A program made the position numbers and the translations under genes. Of a stretch of 64,000 bases of DNA, positions 45,570 to 52,447 are shown piece by piece. Position 1 is the first letter of the stretch. Every line of letters starts with the position of its first letter. The DNA is from Prevotella sp. (GTDB lineage: Bacteria > Bacteroidota > Bacteroidia > Bacteroidales > Bacteroidaceae): positions 1 through 64,000 of the forward strand of contig JAFPWS010000067.1 in NCBI GenBank assembly GCA_017412705.1, read 5' to 3'. The notes below the pieces were generated by a model. It was not told the DNA's origin. It saw only the letters and a list, made by a program, of their open reading frames with translations, and made no database searches.

Positions 45570-45890
45570 CTAATCGAACGGCGAGAATCCTGAACTGCCG
45601 TATTGGTAGCCGAAGAATGCCGGAAGCACAATAGTTGCGCCAATCAGGAACATGATGGCTCCGAACATCATCAGTACGGCCTTGGTAAAACCTCCCTCGC
45701 CAGCCTGCAACTTGATATAGATGACTGTCGCATTGTAGATGGCCAGCAGCGACGCTACGGCATAGAGCAAGCCCACGACATATCCCATCGTCAGCACCAC
45801 CTCGTCAGTCATCTCGGCAAGTGCCTGGGCAGTCAGCGAGTAGTTCGTCCCGCCATTGCTGATAGTTACAAGAAACAGCTGCTGCATCAT
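45570..45890 (-). CDS. Second DUF4134-type pilin-like protein (TraE paralogue)
   Basis: 106 residues from the ATG at 45890 (4 bp after the upstream gene; a longer frame from 45938 would overlap it). Two membrane helices (LTMGYVVGLLYAVASLLAIY and VLMMFGAIMFLIGATIVLPA) joined by a short Lys/Gly loop, the same plan as TraE and ending with the same LP-x-FFG motif (VLPAFFGY here, ALPLFFGI in TraE). It lacks TraE's long signal segment. Likely a second or minor pilin. Confidence 0.75.
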   Translation of the reverse strand: MMQQLFLVTISNGGTNYSLTAQALAEMTDEVVLTMGYVVGLLYAVASLLAIYNATVIYIKLQAGEGGFTKAVLMMFGAIMFLIGATIVLPAFFGYQYGSSGFSPFD

Positions 45891-45894
45891 ACGC

Positions 45895-46449
45895 TCAGAG
45901 ATTTCCGACCATCTTACAGAGAATACGAGACTGTTCACTCAGCGGTCTTGCCGTGGATGCCCTGTATTCATCATTGGTGTACTCGTCCTGATAAGACGGC
46001 TTGATAGACAGCATCTCCTTCTTCACGGCAACGAGACGCTCATACTCTGCCTGGCTGGCCTCGCTCTCTTCCTGCAGCAAGGTCTCGTCATCAGGGTTGT
46101 CATCAACCGGCTGCTCCTGGTCTTCCTGTGTGGCTGAGCCTGAAGAGATGGATACCTCCCTGGCACCTGCCTGCTGGCTGGCAGAAGAACCGTTGTCTTC
46201 CGGATGCTCTTCCTCAGCAGGTTCCTGCCCGGCATCAGCAGCGGCCTCGCCAGACTGATGGACATGGAACCCGTCTTCGGTCTCATCAATGACGGTAGAG
46301 GATTCCTCCCCGATGTCAGCTGTATTGAACTCCTCTGCCGCATCCTTCTTCTGACCTTTCTTTCCGAAAAGATCCTTCATGATCACTGCAGACATATACA
46401 GGATATACAAGCCGGTAACTACGAATGCATAAATTGCAAATGCTCCCAT
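45895..46449 (-). CDS. Membrane-anchored acidic protein, first gene of the main transfer operon
   Basis: 184 residues. An N-terminal membrane helix (MGAFAIYAFVVTGLYILYMS), a short basic segment, then about 100 residues of acidic, Ser/Glu-rich disordered sequence, and a C-terminal segment (RLVAVKKEMLSIKPSYQDEY). Topology and place before traE resemble the TraD/DUF4122 group, but similarity is too low to assert. Coupled to the pilin paralogue. Confidence 0.55.
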   Translation of the reverse strand: MGAFAIYAFVVTGLYILYMSAVIMKDLFGKKGQKKDAAEEFNTADIGEESSTVIDETEDGFHVHQSGEAAADAGQEPAEEEHPEDNGSSASQQAGAREVSISSGSATQEDQEQPVDDNPDDETLLQEESEASQAEYERLVAVKKEMLSIKPSYQDEYTNDEYRASTARPLSEQSRILCKMVGNL

Positions 46450-46482
46450 TGTTTTCTTTCTTATTTTTTAATTTTCTGGGTG

Positions 46483-46542
46483 CAAAGGAACAACATAATT
46501 CGCTAACAAAGGGGCTCCGAAAATTTCATTCCTGTTTTTAAC
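46483..46542 (-). promoter_or_regulatory. Transfer-type promoter of the main transfer operon
   Basis: Leftward GTTAAAAAC at 46534-46542 and a one-mismatch -7 box TTCCTTTG at 46483-46490, exactly 43 bp apart. Drives eight genes to 37880. Confidence 0.7.
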
Positions 46543-46610
46543 TATGTTACAATCCTAAAACTCGTAAAACGCTTGAAAACAGACTTTTACAGGACATTTT
46601 TGACCGTTTT

Positions 46611-46618
46611 TACTTTTG
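46611..46618 (+). promoter_or_regulatory. Candidate -7 box for the structured RNA
   Basis: TACTTTTG matches TAnnTTTG. A start about 5 nt downstream would place the RNA 5' end at about 46623, some 45 nt before the first long-range helix. No GTTAAWAAC box at the 43-bp position. Confidence 0.5.
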
Positions 46619-46619
46619 A

Positions 46620-47342
46620 ATGCCATCTTTCTGACCCTACCACGGTCGCACCGATTCGGACTATGACGGGATAGGAGCATGCTGCCAGGGTGCGTTCCTC
46701 CATTGGAGGAGATGCCACGGGCAGTCAGAGAGTTATACGGTCATCCTGCTGATGGACGTTGCTTGTCTCAACGGAAGAGCATGTTATGCACATCCGTTGT
46801 GGTTGATAACCAGCGACGAGACAATGTCCATCGGCTGACGGCACAACACTCTTTTCCTGCCTGAGTCATTTCCAACCAACTCCAGAACCTGATGCATCCT
46901 GGCAGGATCCTCTTATCCCAAGCCCGAAGGGACTGCGACAAGGAAGGGTGACATGAACGGCTCCGATCTCTTACTGTCCCGCCCGAGGGCATGTCCCATC
47001 TGCCTGCTGATTCCTCGCTGTCTTGGCAGCAGGACTGCTAAGGACAGCCGGAAACGGCAGCAGAGCATGGGCGATGACACTTACCTTGCGCTATGAACAC
47101 ACACGGCTGGCTCTCTCCAAAGGCTACGAAGCTCAGCTGTGTGTGTTCCATCACAAGGCAAAAGTCATCAGAAAGCCCATGCGGTGGTACATCACCCTCT
47201 CCCACCCCACTTTTCCTAATGAACAACAACAGACCTGAAGGGGCTTGCTCCGGACTTGAACAAGGAAAGGGGCTGTTCTTGATAATCGTTCATCGCTCAC
47301 TTTTGACTGCTCACATCTTGTCACCCTTTTAACAGCCTTTTT
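46620..47342 (+). ncRNA. Large structured RNA, new or unassigned family
   Basis: About 720 nt without a good gene. Helices seen (arms): 46668-46677 with 46910-46919 (10 bp); 46682-46695 with 46892-46905 (14 bp); hairpin 46696-46710 (TCCTCC-ATT-GGAGGA); 46718-46724 with 46857-46863; 46727-46733 with 46848-46854; 46748-46757 with 46826-46835 (10 bp); 46763-46769 with 46818-46824; 46770-46775 with 46793-46798, capped by GCAT/ATGC; 46800-46804 with 46808-46812; 47003-47009 with 47027-47033; 47035-47039 with 47059-47063 around GCCG-GAAA-CGGC (a GNRA loop); and a rod of 47065-47078 with 47164-47182, 47084-47088 with 47154-47158, and 47095-47109 with 47134-47148 (15 bp). All are nested. Seven helices include G-T pairs that are G-U wobbles only on the + strand, which sets the strand. 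Not tmRNA or RNase P by inspection. Exact ends uncertain. Confidence 0.8.
47271..47342 (+). terminator. Possible terminator of the structured RNA
   Basis: GGCTGTT (47271-47277) pairs with AACAGCC (47331-47337), followed by T5. The loop is long (53 nt), so this is a tentative 3' end. Confidence 0.45.
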
Positions 47343-47347
47343 GCCTG

Positions 47348-47453
47348 CAAAGTTAAGGGAACGCGGGCTATGATCAAGTACCACTGCGCTTTTCGAGGAG
47401 GAAAATCAGAGCAGACTTCCGCAAATCAAGATTTGGGTATTCTCTGTTTTTCC
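47348..47453 (+). other. Bipartite hairpin element (copy B)
   Basis: A leftward -7-like box TAACTTTG (47348-47355), then outer stem GGAAAATCAGAG (47400-47411) with CTCTGTTTTTCC (47442-47453; one mismatch), inner stem CAAAT/ATTTG (47422-47426, 47431-47435), internal-loop strands CAGACTTCCG and GGTATT. Matches the element at 5175-5229 in loops and order but not in outer-stem sequence. About 100 bp later, TGCTTAAAAAAAATT matches the A-run before the PRTase gene; the start-like ATG at 47558 there is followed by a stop after 11 codons. Confidence 0.6.
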
Positions 47454-47662
47454 TGCACGAAATCCTTGCTCTAAGCCCTTGGCCGTTCTCTTCATGGTCG
47501 GCAGACAAAAAGGCTAAAAGGGCGACGGATATGCCGATGCTTAAAAAAAATTCGCGATGGACATCAAGAAACTTAAACAAGAAAAAGGCTTAGGGTTCTG
47601 TCAATCCGATAAATTTCAACTTAGAACCGCAGACGACGGGATAAATACTGTCAGCAAGTATT

Positions 47663-47788
47663 ATGGCTATGATTGGTTTCTGGCAAGACGACGAGTTCAT
47701 CATCAACTACGACGCTTCACTGCTTGAGTGCCGCAGGAAGATTAAGGCTTACAAGCGGAAGGACAAGCGTAACGAGGTCTGGCTCTAA
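47663..47788 (+). CDS. Possible 41-residue protein
   Basis: ATG at 47663, 41 codons (MAMIGFWQDDEFIINYDASL, then LECRRKIKAYKRKDKRNEVW, then L). The second half, with LLECRRK and a basic end, looks like small mobile-element proteins of the DUF3873 sort, but this is a loose resemblance. It leads into a set of small rightward genes. Confidence 0.35.
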   Translation: MAMIGFWQDDEFIINYDASLLECRRKIKAYKRKDKRNEVWL

Positions 47789-47815
47789 AGGGTATTTACT
47801 ATAAACTTCACAGAT

Positions 47816-48142
47816 ATGGATAAAGCAACTATCAAGTTCATGCCTGTCATCTACAAGGACGAACACCTCCATCAGGCAAGCCAGGGTATTGGCGCTACAG
47901 AATGCCGTGTCTTCGGCAATACGGAACAGCAGCTGTTCGAGAACATCAAGGAAAAAATCTGGGCTATGTCATCAGAGGCCGTCATCCTCGATGAAGCAAC
48001 GGCAAAGAGGTATAACCAGTGGATTGCAGACAGCTGGAAGACATCAGTACCTCAGTGCATCAACAACATGGGACAGCGGGACATGCGCTTCGCCCTCCCC
48101 TACTCGGAGACATTCAAGCGATGGCTCAGAAAGAACAACTAA
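47816..48142 (+). CDS. Small accessory protein, unknown
   Basis: 108 residues, cytosolic. Regular alternating strands and helices (FMPVIYKDEHLHQASQGIGA, then IKEKIWAMSSEAVILDEATA) and a basic C-terminus (FKRWLRKNN). No family recognised. First of three closely spaced rightward genes. Confidence 0.6.
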   Translation: MDKATIKFMPVIYKDEHLHQASQGIGATECRVFGNTEQQLFENIKEKIWAMSSEAVILDEATAKRYNQWIADSWKTSVPQCINNMGQRDMRFALPYSETFKRWLRKNN

Positions 48143-48156
48143 CAAGGAAGAAGACT

Positions 48157-48426
48157 ATGAGTATGACATGCGGAGAGATCTGGGACATCACCCGGGACAT
48201 CATCAAACCTGAAGATCTGGCAGACGAACTGCTGCAGACCTATTGGAAGGTTAACGGCCACGAGGGGAACATCAAAGACCTCGATGCCTACCCCAAGGCA
48301 AAACAACGGCTCATACACCACCTGAACCTGTTCGTGGTAAAACAACTGGCAGATGCAGCGCAGGGAGCTGTCAGGGGACTCGAATACGGGAAATACTGCA
48401 CTGGCAAATACCAGTATGTACTATAA
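48157..48426 (+). CDS. Small accessory protein, unknown
   Basis: 89 residues from the ATG at 48157, preceded by AAGGAAGAAG; the frame is open further upstream but that part overlaps the previous gene. Acidic N-terminal helix (IWDITRDIIKPEDLADELLQ), then helical. Unknown function. A hairpin GGGGAGG/CCTCCCC (48437-48457) follows. Confidence 0.55.
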   Translation: MSMTCGEIWDITRDIIKPEDLADELLQTYWKVNGHEGNIKDLDAYPKAKQRLIHHLNLFVVKQLADAAQGAVRGLEYGKYCTGKYQYVL

Positions 48427-48474
48427 AGAAGGTCACGGGGAGGCCCACCACCTCCCCACAAACAAGAGATAACG

Positions 48475-48747
48475 ATGAAACAGAAAGAATGCGAGAACAC
48501 GCAGGAGCCTTTGCGCATTGCCGACCTGTGCTTTGTCTATGCCAAGGCTAAATGGATGAAAACATTCAAGGCCTTCGACCTGGAGGGCCACTTCGCAGGC
48601 AGGCTGCTATATGCTTCCATGCTCGAAGACACCGATGACAACCGCTGCAAGCTGCAGGAACTGGCTGACCGCAATGCCTATGCCCAGTTCCAGCTACAGC
48701 TGAGAAAGGGCGACTGCATCGTGTTCGAGACAAGGCTGTCTGCATGA
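48475..48747 (+). CDS. Small accessory protein, unknown
   Basis: 90 residues: EPLRIADLCFVYAKAKWMKT, then a charged helix and QLQLRKGDCIVFETRLSA. No family recognised. Convergent with the next gene. Confidence 0.55.
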   Translation: MKQKECENTQEPLRIADLCFVYAKAKWMKTFKAFDLEGHFAGRLLYASMLEDTDDNRCKLQELADRNAYAQFQLQLRKGDCIVFETRLSA

Positions 48748-48750
48748 CAC

Positions 48751-48794
48751 AAAAAAACATCAGGGCTGCCTCATTCGAGGTGTATGCCCTGATG
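48751..48794 (-). terminator. Terminator of the leftward small-gene operon
   Basis: Leftward, CATCAGGGC (48786-48794) pairs with GCCCTGATG (48758-48766), 9 bp perfect with an inner CCTC/GAGG stem, followed by T7 (48751-48757). Confidence 0.85.
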
Positions 48795-48824
48795 CTTCCA
48801 TCGTATGAAAAAACAAATAACTGT

Positions 48825-49373
48825 TTAACTGATAATCACCTTAGACTGTAGGTTGTCCAGATGCTTGCGCATGGTGAACATGCGGGAGATAATCTGCTCC
48901 TGATGGCTGATTTCATCGGGGCTGAGCTGACCCATGAGGGCTTCAAGGCGGTCTATGTCATTACGTATGTCACAGACGCTCTGACGGGCTCCGCAGAGCT
49001 TGTCCCTGTATAGCTCGCAATTGCTCTTATAGGTAAGCCAGTTGCGATAGAGCTTCATGACCTTCCTATAGTCTGACTGGTCAAGGTCACCGTCCTCGAC
49101 CACTTTCATCAGCTCCTCATTGAAGTGGTCGAAGGATTCCTTCATCTCATTATAGTCCTCGATGAACCCGGCATAATAGGCCTTGCGCTCCTCGTCGTAC
49201 TGCTTGAAACGCTCGATCAGCGCATTCTTCTCCTGAATGACCTTGTCCAGACGCCTGAACTCCGTGCGCCCCACAAAACGGGGTAGCCCCTTGTTCAGGA
49301 TATATGGCTTGACATCGGACTCCTGCGTTTCCTTATTGACTGCTTTATCCATCTTTTCCTTATTGGTTTTCAT
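48825..49373 (-). CDS. Coiled-coil accessory protein
   Basis: 182 residues, almost all helix (LDKVIQEKNALIERFKQYDE, then RNDIDRLEALMGQLSPDEIS). Cytosolic, no family recognised. Last gene of a leftward operon that begins near 50976. Confidence 0.6.
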   Translation of the reverse strand: MKTNKEKMDKAVNKETQESDVKPYILNKGLPRFVGRTEFRRLDKVIQEKNALIERFKQYDEERKAYYAGFIEDYNEMKESFDHFNEELMKVVEDGDLDQSDYRKVMKLYRNWLTYKSNCELYRDKLCGARQSVCDIRNDIDRLEALMGQLSPDEISHQEQIISRMFTMRKHLDNLQSKVIIS

Positions 49374-49385
49374 CCATATCTAATA

Positions 49386-49964
49386 TCACTTCACCAGTCC
49401 CTGACACATATACATGGAATGTAATAAACTGTCACAGAGAAGGGTGTAATCCTGCTTGCAGAAGCCTTTGTACTTCAGCTTCTGAAGAACCTTCTTGAAT
49501 GACTCCGGATCATCGGCATACTGCCCTGCCAGGAAATAGCGCCTCCAGAGTTCCGCACCCTTGGGACGCGGGAGATCCAGATAACGGAGGATGGTCACAC
49601 CGATGACAATCTGCTGACTCTGGTTGAGATGAACACTCTTGCCTGTATCATACTCGTTGAAGTCAAACAGCATCTGTGCCGTGTTCGTCACGCGGTCAAT
49701 ACTCGCCTGAAAGCAGTCCAGCTTGAACCAGTCCTTCAGCTTCCTCGACAATCCCACGAGTTCATCGATGGTGGTCTTGTCGGCTACCTGAAACACTCCT
49801 ACCCTGATAGGCTGGCGGTTCTTCGTCGGATAATAGCCCGTCACTTTCTTGATGGACTCCAGAACTGCATGATTCCTCTTCTTGAAGGTGTCACTCTGCC
49901 AATACTCCAGCTTCTTCTCCAGATCATGCTCACAGGGAGCAAACTTGATTACATCATCAAACAT
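49386..49964 (-). CDS. Unknown accessory protein
   Basis: 192 residues, mixed alpha/beta (PIRVGVFQVADKTTIDELVG, then KSVHLNQSQQIVIGVTILRY). No motif recognised. Starts 5 bp after the Toprim-like gene. Confidence 0.55.
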   Translation of the reverse strand: MFDDVIKFAPCEHDLEKKLEYWQSDTFKKRNHAVLESIKKVTGYYPTKNRQPIRVGVFQVADKTTIDELVGLSRKLKDWFKLDCFQASIDRVTNTAQMLFDFNEYDTGKSVHLNQSQQIVIGVTILRYLDLPRPKGAELWRRYFLAGQYADDPESFKKVLQKLKYKGFCKQDYTLLCDSLLHSMYMCQGLVK

Positions 49965-49969
49965 CGCAC

Positions 49970-50548
49970 TTATTCTTTTGCCGTTAAATAATCATACAGG
50001 TATTCGTAATCCAGATACCGCCTTGACTCGCTACATGAACGTGAATTCTTCATGATGAACGTCGCCGTCATCACCTGTCCCCAGTCGTTGTTGGGAAAGA
50101 AGCAATGGACACGTTCATAGTTCACCACATCCAGCATCATCGGGATATAGTTCCTCACATCGTTCATCACATAACAGTCACAATGACAAGGAAGAGTTGC
50201 ACCTCGGTCCTCCCGAAGAAGAGTGAGGTAGGCCAGATAGTCGAACATGTCCGCAAAGAGACAGCAGGTCTCAGTCTTTTTATTCGGTTCGACAGGCAGG
50301 GAGACAACTCCTAACTGACCAACAGTATTGAAATGTCTCTGTGATATGTCACGGCTGAAGAACTCCATGCCACCCTGGGTATTCCTGATACCCACTCCCC
50401 TGATGATCCTGTTCAGAAACAACACCTCACAGCTCTTCATCGATGAAGGCAGGCAGCATGGGTCGAATCCCAAGGACTCCAACAGGTTGATTCCCGGGTG
50501 ATCCAGAAACGTCTCAAACGTGATATTACAATTCAGATTCATTGTCAA
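49970..50548 (-). CDS. Degenerate Toprim-like (DUF3991-type) protein
   Basis: 192 residues. The pattern follows the Toprim-like proteins of Bacteroidota mobile DNA: RGVGIRNTQGGMEFFSRD, then a segment equal to their VFEGFxDFLSYL but reading CLFADMFDYLAYL, then VMNDVRNYIPMM, then CFFPNNDWGQ where active members have LDND. The catalytic glutamate and the first aspartate are both lost, so it should not have primase or nuclease activity. A regulatory or DNA-binding role is possible. The active relative here is at 58155-59312. Confidence 0.6.
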   Translation of the reverse strand: MTMNLNCNITFETFLDHPGINLLESLGFDPCCLPSSMKSCEVLFLNRIIRGVGIRNTQGGMEFFSRDISQRHFNTVGQLGVVSLPVEPNKKTETCCLFADMFDYLAYLTLLREDRGATLPCHCDCYVMNDVRNYIPMMLDVVNYERVHCFFPNNDWGQVMTATFIMKNSRSCSESRRYLDYEYLYDYLTAKE

Positions 50549-50825
50549 AATCGTGATCGTTGTGGTCTATATAAAAATGTACATAGGGATAAGCCTTCGC
50601 ACTCAATATGGAGATGCGCTCAGATTCTTCAATGATATGAAGCCTGCTCTTCTTGATCTTCAGCTGGGTTTCATCGATGGTCTTGGCAATATCGGCAATT
50701 GACTTCTTCGCGTCCGTAAACGACTGCTTGGAGTCATAGATGTCCGGGGACAGTGACAACAGGAAGCGTATCAGCCACTTCGGGCGTCTTCTGACTATCT
50801 CCTGCATGATTACCCTGTATGCCAT
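50526..50825 (-). CDS. Small helical protein, unknown
   Basis: 99 residues: a basic start (AYRVIMQEIVRRRPKWLIRF), a coiled-coil centre (SIADIAKTIDETQLKIKKSR) and an acidic end (DHNDHDFDNESEL). Overlaps the next gene by 23 bp. Unknown. Confidence 0.55.
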   Translation of the reverse strand: MAYRVIMQEIVRRRPKWLIRFLLSLSPDIYDSKQSFTDAKKSIADIAKTIDETQLKIKKSRLHIIEESERISILSAKAYPYVHFYIDHNDHDFDNESEL

Positions 50826-50844
50826 CGTATGAAACCTCCTCCAA

Positions 50845-50976
50845 TTATGAGAAATAACAGAATGATATTCTGGGTGTCGGCATTTTGGCTAACTGCCCGG
50901 CTGACAAGCCGCCAGTATGAGCTACTGGAATTGAACTGGTTGTGTGAGAATTGGTCGTCTTTTCTATCTTCTTCAT
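50845..50976 (-). CDS. Possible 43-residue leader protein
   Basis: ATG at 50976, 20 nt after the predicted transcription start of this operon; 43 codons (MKKIEKTTNSHTTSSIPVAH to the stop at 50845), Ser/Thr-rich. It ends 20 bp before the next gene. Placed by the promoter; coding nature unproven. Confidence 0.35.
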   Translation of the reverse strand: MKKIEKTTNSHTTSSIPVAHTGGLSAGQLAKMPTPRISFCYFS

Positions 50977-51001
50977 AATAACTAACTATTGAAAACAGGT
51001 G

Positions 51002-51062
51002 CAAAATTACGCAATTCGTTTTAGATAAATATTATTTTTAACAAATAAGTCCTGTTTTTAAC
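51002..51062 (-). promoter_or_regulatory. Transfer-type promoter variant (44-bp spacing)
   Basis: Leftward GTTAAAAAC at 51054-51062 and TAATTTTG at 51002-51009, 44 bp apart, one more than the five exact cases. Confidence 0.6.
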
Positions 51063-51105
51063 ACTTATATTTTCTTAATATGAAAACAATCTCGTAAAAG
51101 AGAAT

Positions 51106-51143
51106 ATAAAAAAAGCGCCACTCCATTTCGGGGAATGACGCTT
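51106..51143 (-). terminator. Terminator of the rep gene
   Basis: Leftward AAGCGTCATTCC (51132-51143) pairs with GGAGTGGCGCTT (51113-51124), 12 bp with wobble pairs, followed by T7. Confidence 0.8.
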
Positions 51144-51170
51144 AATATCTATGCTTAAACTGACGGTTTA

Positions 51171-52352
51171 TCAGTCCTTGATCTCCTCGTAGGAATCCAT
51201 CTCGGTTTCTTTCAGGAAGTTGTCCATGGCCTTGTAGACGTAGGCCTTGATGTCCTTGATCTCGCCCTTCTTGTCGTTCTTCACCAGCATGTAGATGCTC
51301 GACACCTTGGTCATCATCTCGGTGACGTTCTCCTCGTTGACGCGCTTCATCAGGCTCTCAATCTCCTGCTGGGTGAAACCGAAGTGCTTCATGATAAGCT
51401 CCTGCAGATGGGCGTACTGACGGTCGTAGACGGCCTGCTCCTCGTTGCCAGCGAGCTTGGGCGACTTGAAGATATGGAACTCTATCTGGTCAGGTTCGCC
51501 GGACTTGCGCGAGCCGCTGTATTTCTTCTGATAGGTGAAGTAGCAGTCGCAATAGCCTGCCTTGGCCAGTTCCTCCAGCTCCTTCTGTGCAGGGTCAAGG
51601 ACACGGGCAGCGAGCTTGCGGAACTCACGGTACTTGTCTTCGAGCTGGAGCCACTTGCGCAACTCCTGCGACGACATGATGCTGCGTCCGGCACGGGTCC
51701 AGGCCGTGATATACATATAGATACGCTGCGTGTACTTGTTGTTACTGCTGGTGACGACCTCCTTACCCAGACGGTGCCAGCCCAGCTCGAAGGAGACGAG
51801 CTTTTCGGCGACCTCCTTGTCGATATGCACGACGACGTAGGTCTTGTACTTCTCTTCGGGGATGAAGACATCGCACAGGCTGGTGACCTTGATATAGCGC
51901 TTGCCCTCCTTCGACTTGAAGGGTATCTCGACGGGAATGCTGGGAAGCATACGCAGCGAGGAGCGCAACTCATTATAGTGGTTTCGGTCGATGCCGAAGG
52001 TCTTGAAATCGAGGTTGAACGACAGTCCGCCTTTCTCGTTGGCAATCTCACCACGCTGGAGGGTCGAGAGGTCACGGACACCACCACCGCTACCGTTGCT
52101 CTGGTCGAGGATCTTGCGGAGGATGTCCTGCAGACATTCAAGAATGGACATCAGCACCTTGTTCTGCACCGACGTGTAGTTGTGACGCATCAGGGTGAGC
52201 GTCAGGGGAGCCAGCAGCCAGGTCTCTTCCTCAATGGGGATGAGTCCTTCGGGGAGCTTGACTTTGGTGCTCTTGCGACCAGGTTTCTTCTTGGGTTTCG
52301 TCTGCTTGGCAGATTCTTCCACTTTGCTTGCTGTTGACTTAGCGGTAGTCAT
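51171..52352 (-). CDS. RepB/Rep_3-family plasmid replication initiator
   Basis: 393 residues. A Lys/Ser/Pro-rich start (about 1-40), then two winged-helix domains of the RepB initiator family: LLAPLTLTLMRHNYTSVQNK and VLMSILECLQDILRK in the first, then GRSIMSSQELRKWLQLEDKY in the second. Such proteins bind iterons and open the origin. It shares the first domain with the protein at 56363-57136 (IIVPMTVIMMRQGYDFWQNK). Its promoter region overlaps an iteron, which fits autoregulation. A Glu-rich tail (EETEMDSYEEIKD-like) ends it. Confidence 0.88.
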   Translation of the reverse strand: MTTAKSTASKVEESAKQTKPKKKPGRKSTKVKLPEGLIPIEEETWLLAPLTLTLMRHNYTSVQNKVLMSILECLQDILRKILDQSNGSGGGVRDLSTLQRGEIANEKGGLSFNLDFKTFGIDRNHYNELRSSLRMLPSIPVEIPFKSKEGKRYIKVTSLCDVFIPEEKYKTYVVVHIDKEVAEKLVSFELGWHRLGKEVVTSSNNKYTQRIYMYITAWTRAGRSIMSSQELRKWLQLEDKYREFRKLAARVLDPAQKELEELAKAGYCDCYFTYQKKYSGSRKSGEPDQIEFHIFKSPKLAGNEEQAVYDRQYAHLQELIMKHFGFTQQEIESLMKRVNEENVTEMMTKVSSIYMLVKNDKKGEIKDIKAYVYKAMDNFLKETEMDSYEEIKD

Positions 52353-52392
52353 TTTATGTGATGATTTGGGGTCGAACGTTCAATTTCGGTTG

Positions 52393-52447
52393 TAAAAGTA
52401 CGATTTTTCTGTGTAACAACCAAATTTTAAAGGTACTAATTTTTAAC
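52393..52447 (-). promoter_or_regulatory. Promoter of the rep gene
   Basis: Leftward -7-like TACTTTTA (52393-52400) with a TTTG 20 bp upstream (CAAA at 52421-52424), a proper -33/-7 spacing. A variant box GTTAAAAAT at 52439-52447 touches an iteron (52447-52466). Confidence 0.5.

Noticed and set aside
46679-47238. Short frames of 61-74 codons on both strands (46679-46864, 46768-46992, 47023-47238)
   Set aside because: They lie inside the helices of the structured RNA, overlap one another, have Arg/Ser/Pro-rich shadow-like composition and no ribosome sites.
46620-47342. tmRNA, RNase P RNA or group II intron as identity of the structured RNA
   Set aside because: No tRNA-like ends or tag frame, no RNase P core words, no intron domain V or reverse transcriptase.
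47558-47593. Gene start after hairpin copy B, in parallel with the PRTase gene after copy A
   Set aside because: The frame closes after 11 codons; at most a remnant.
50810-51004. 64-codon leftward frame starting at TTG
   Set aside because: The TTG lies in the -7 box of the operon promoter, upstream of the predicted transcription start; the 43-codon frame from 50976 fits better.
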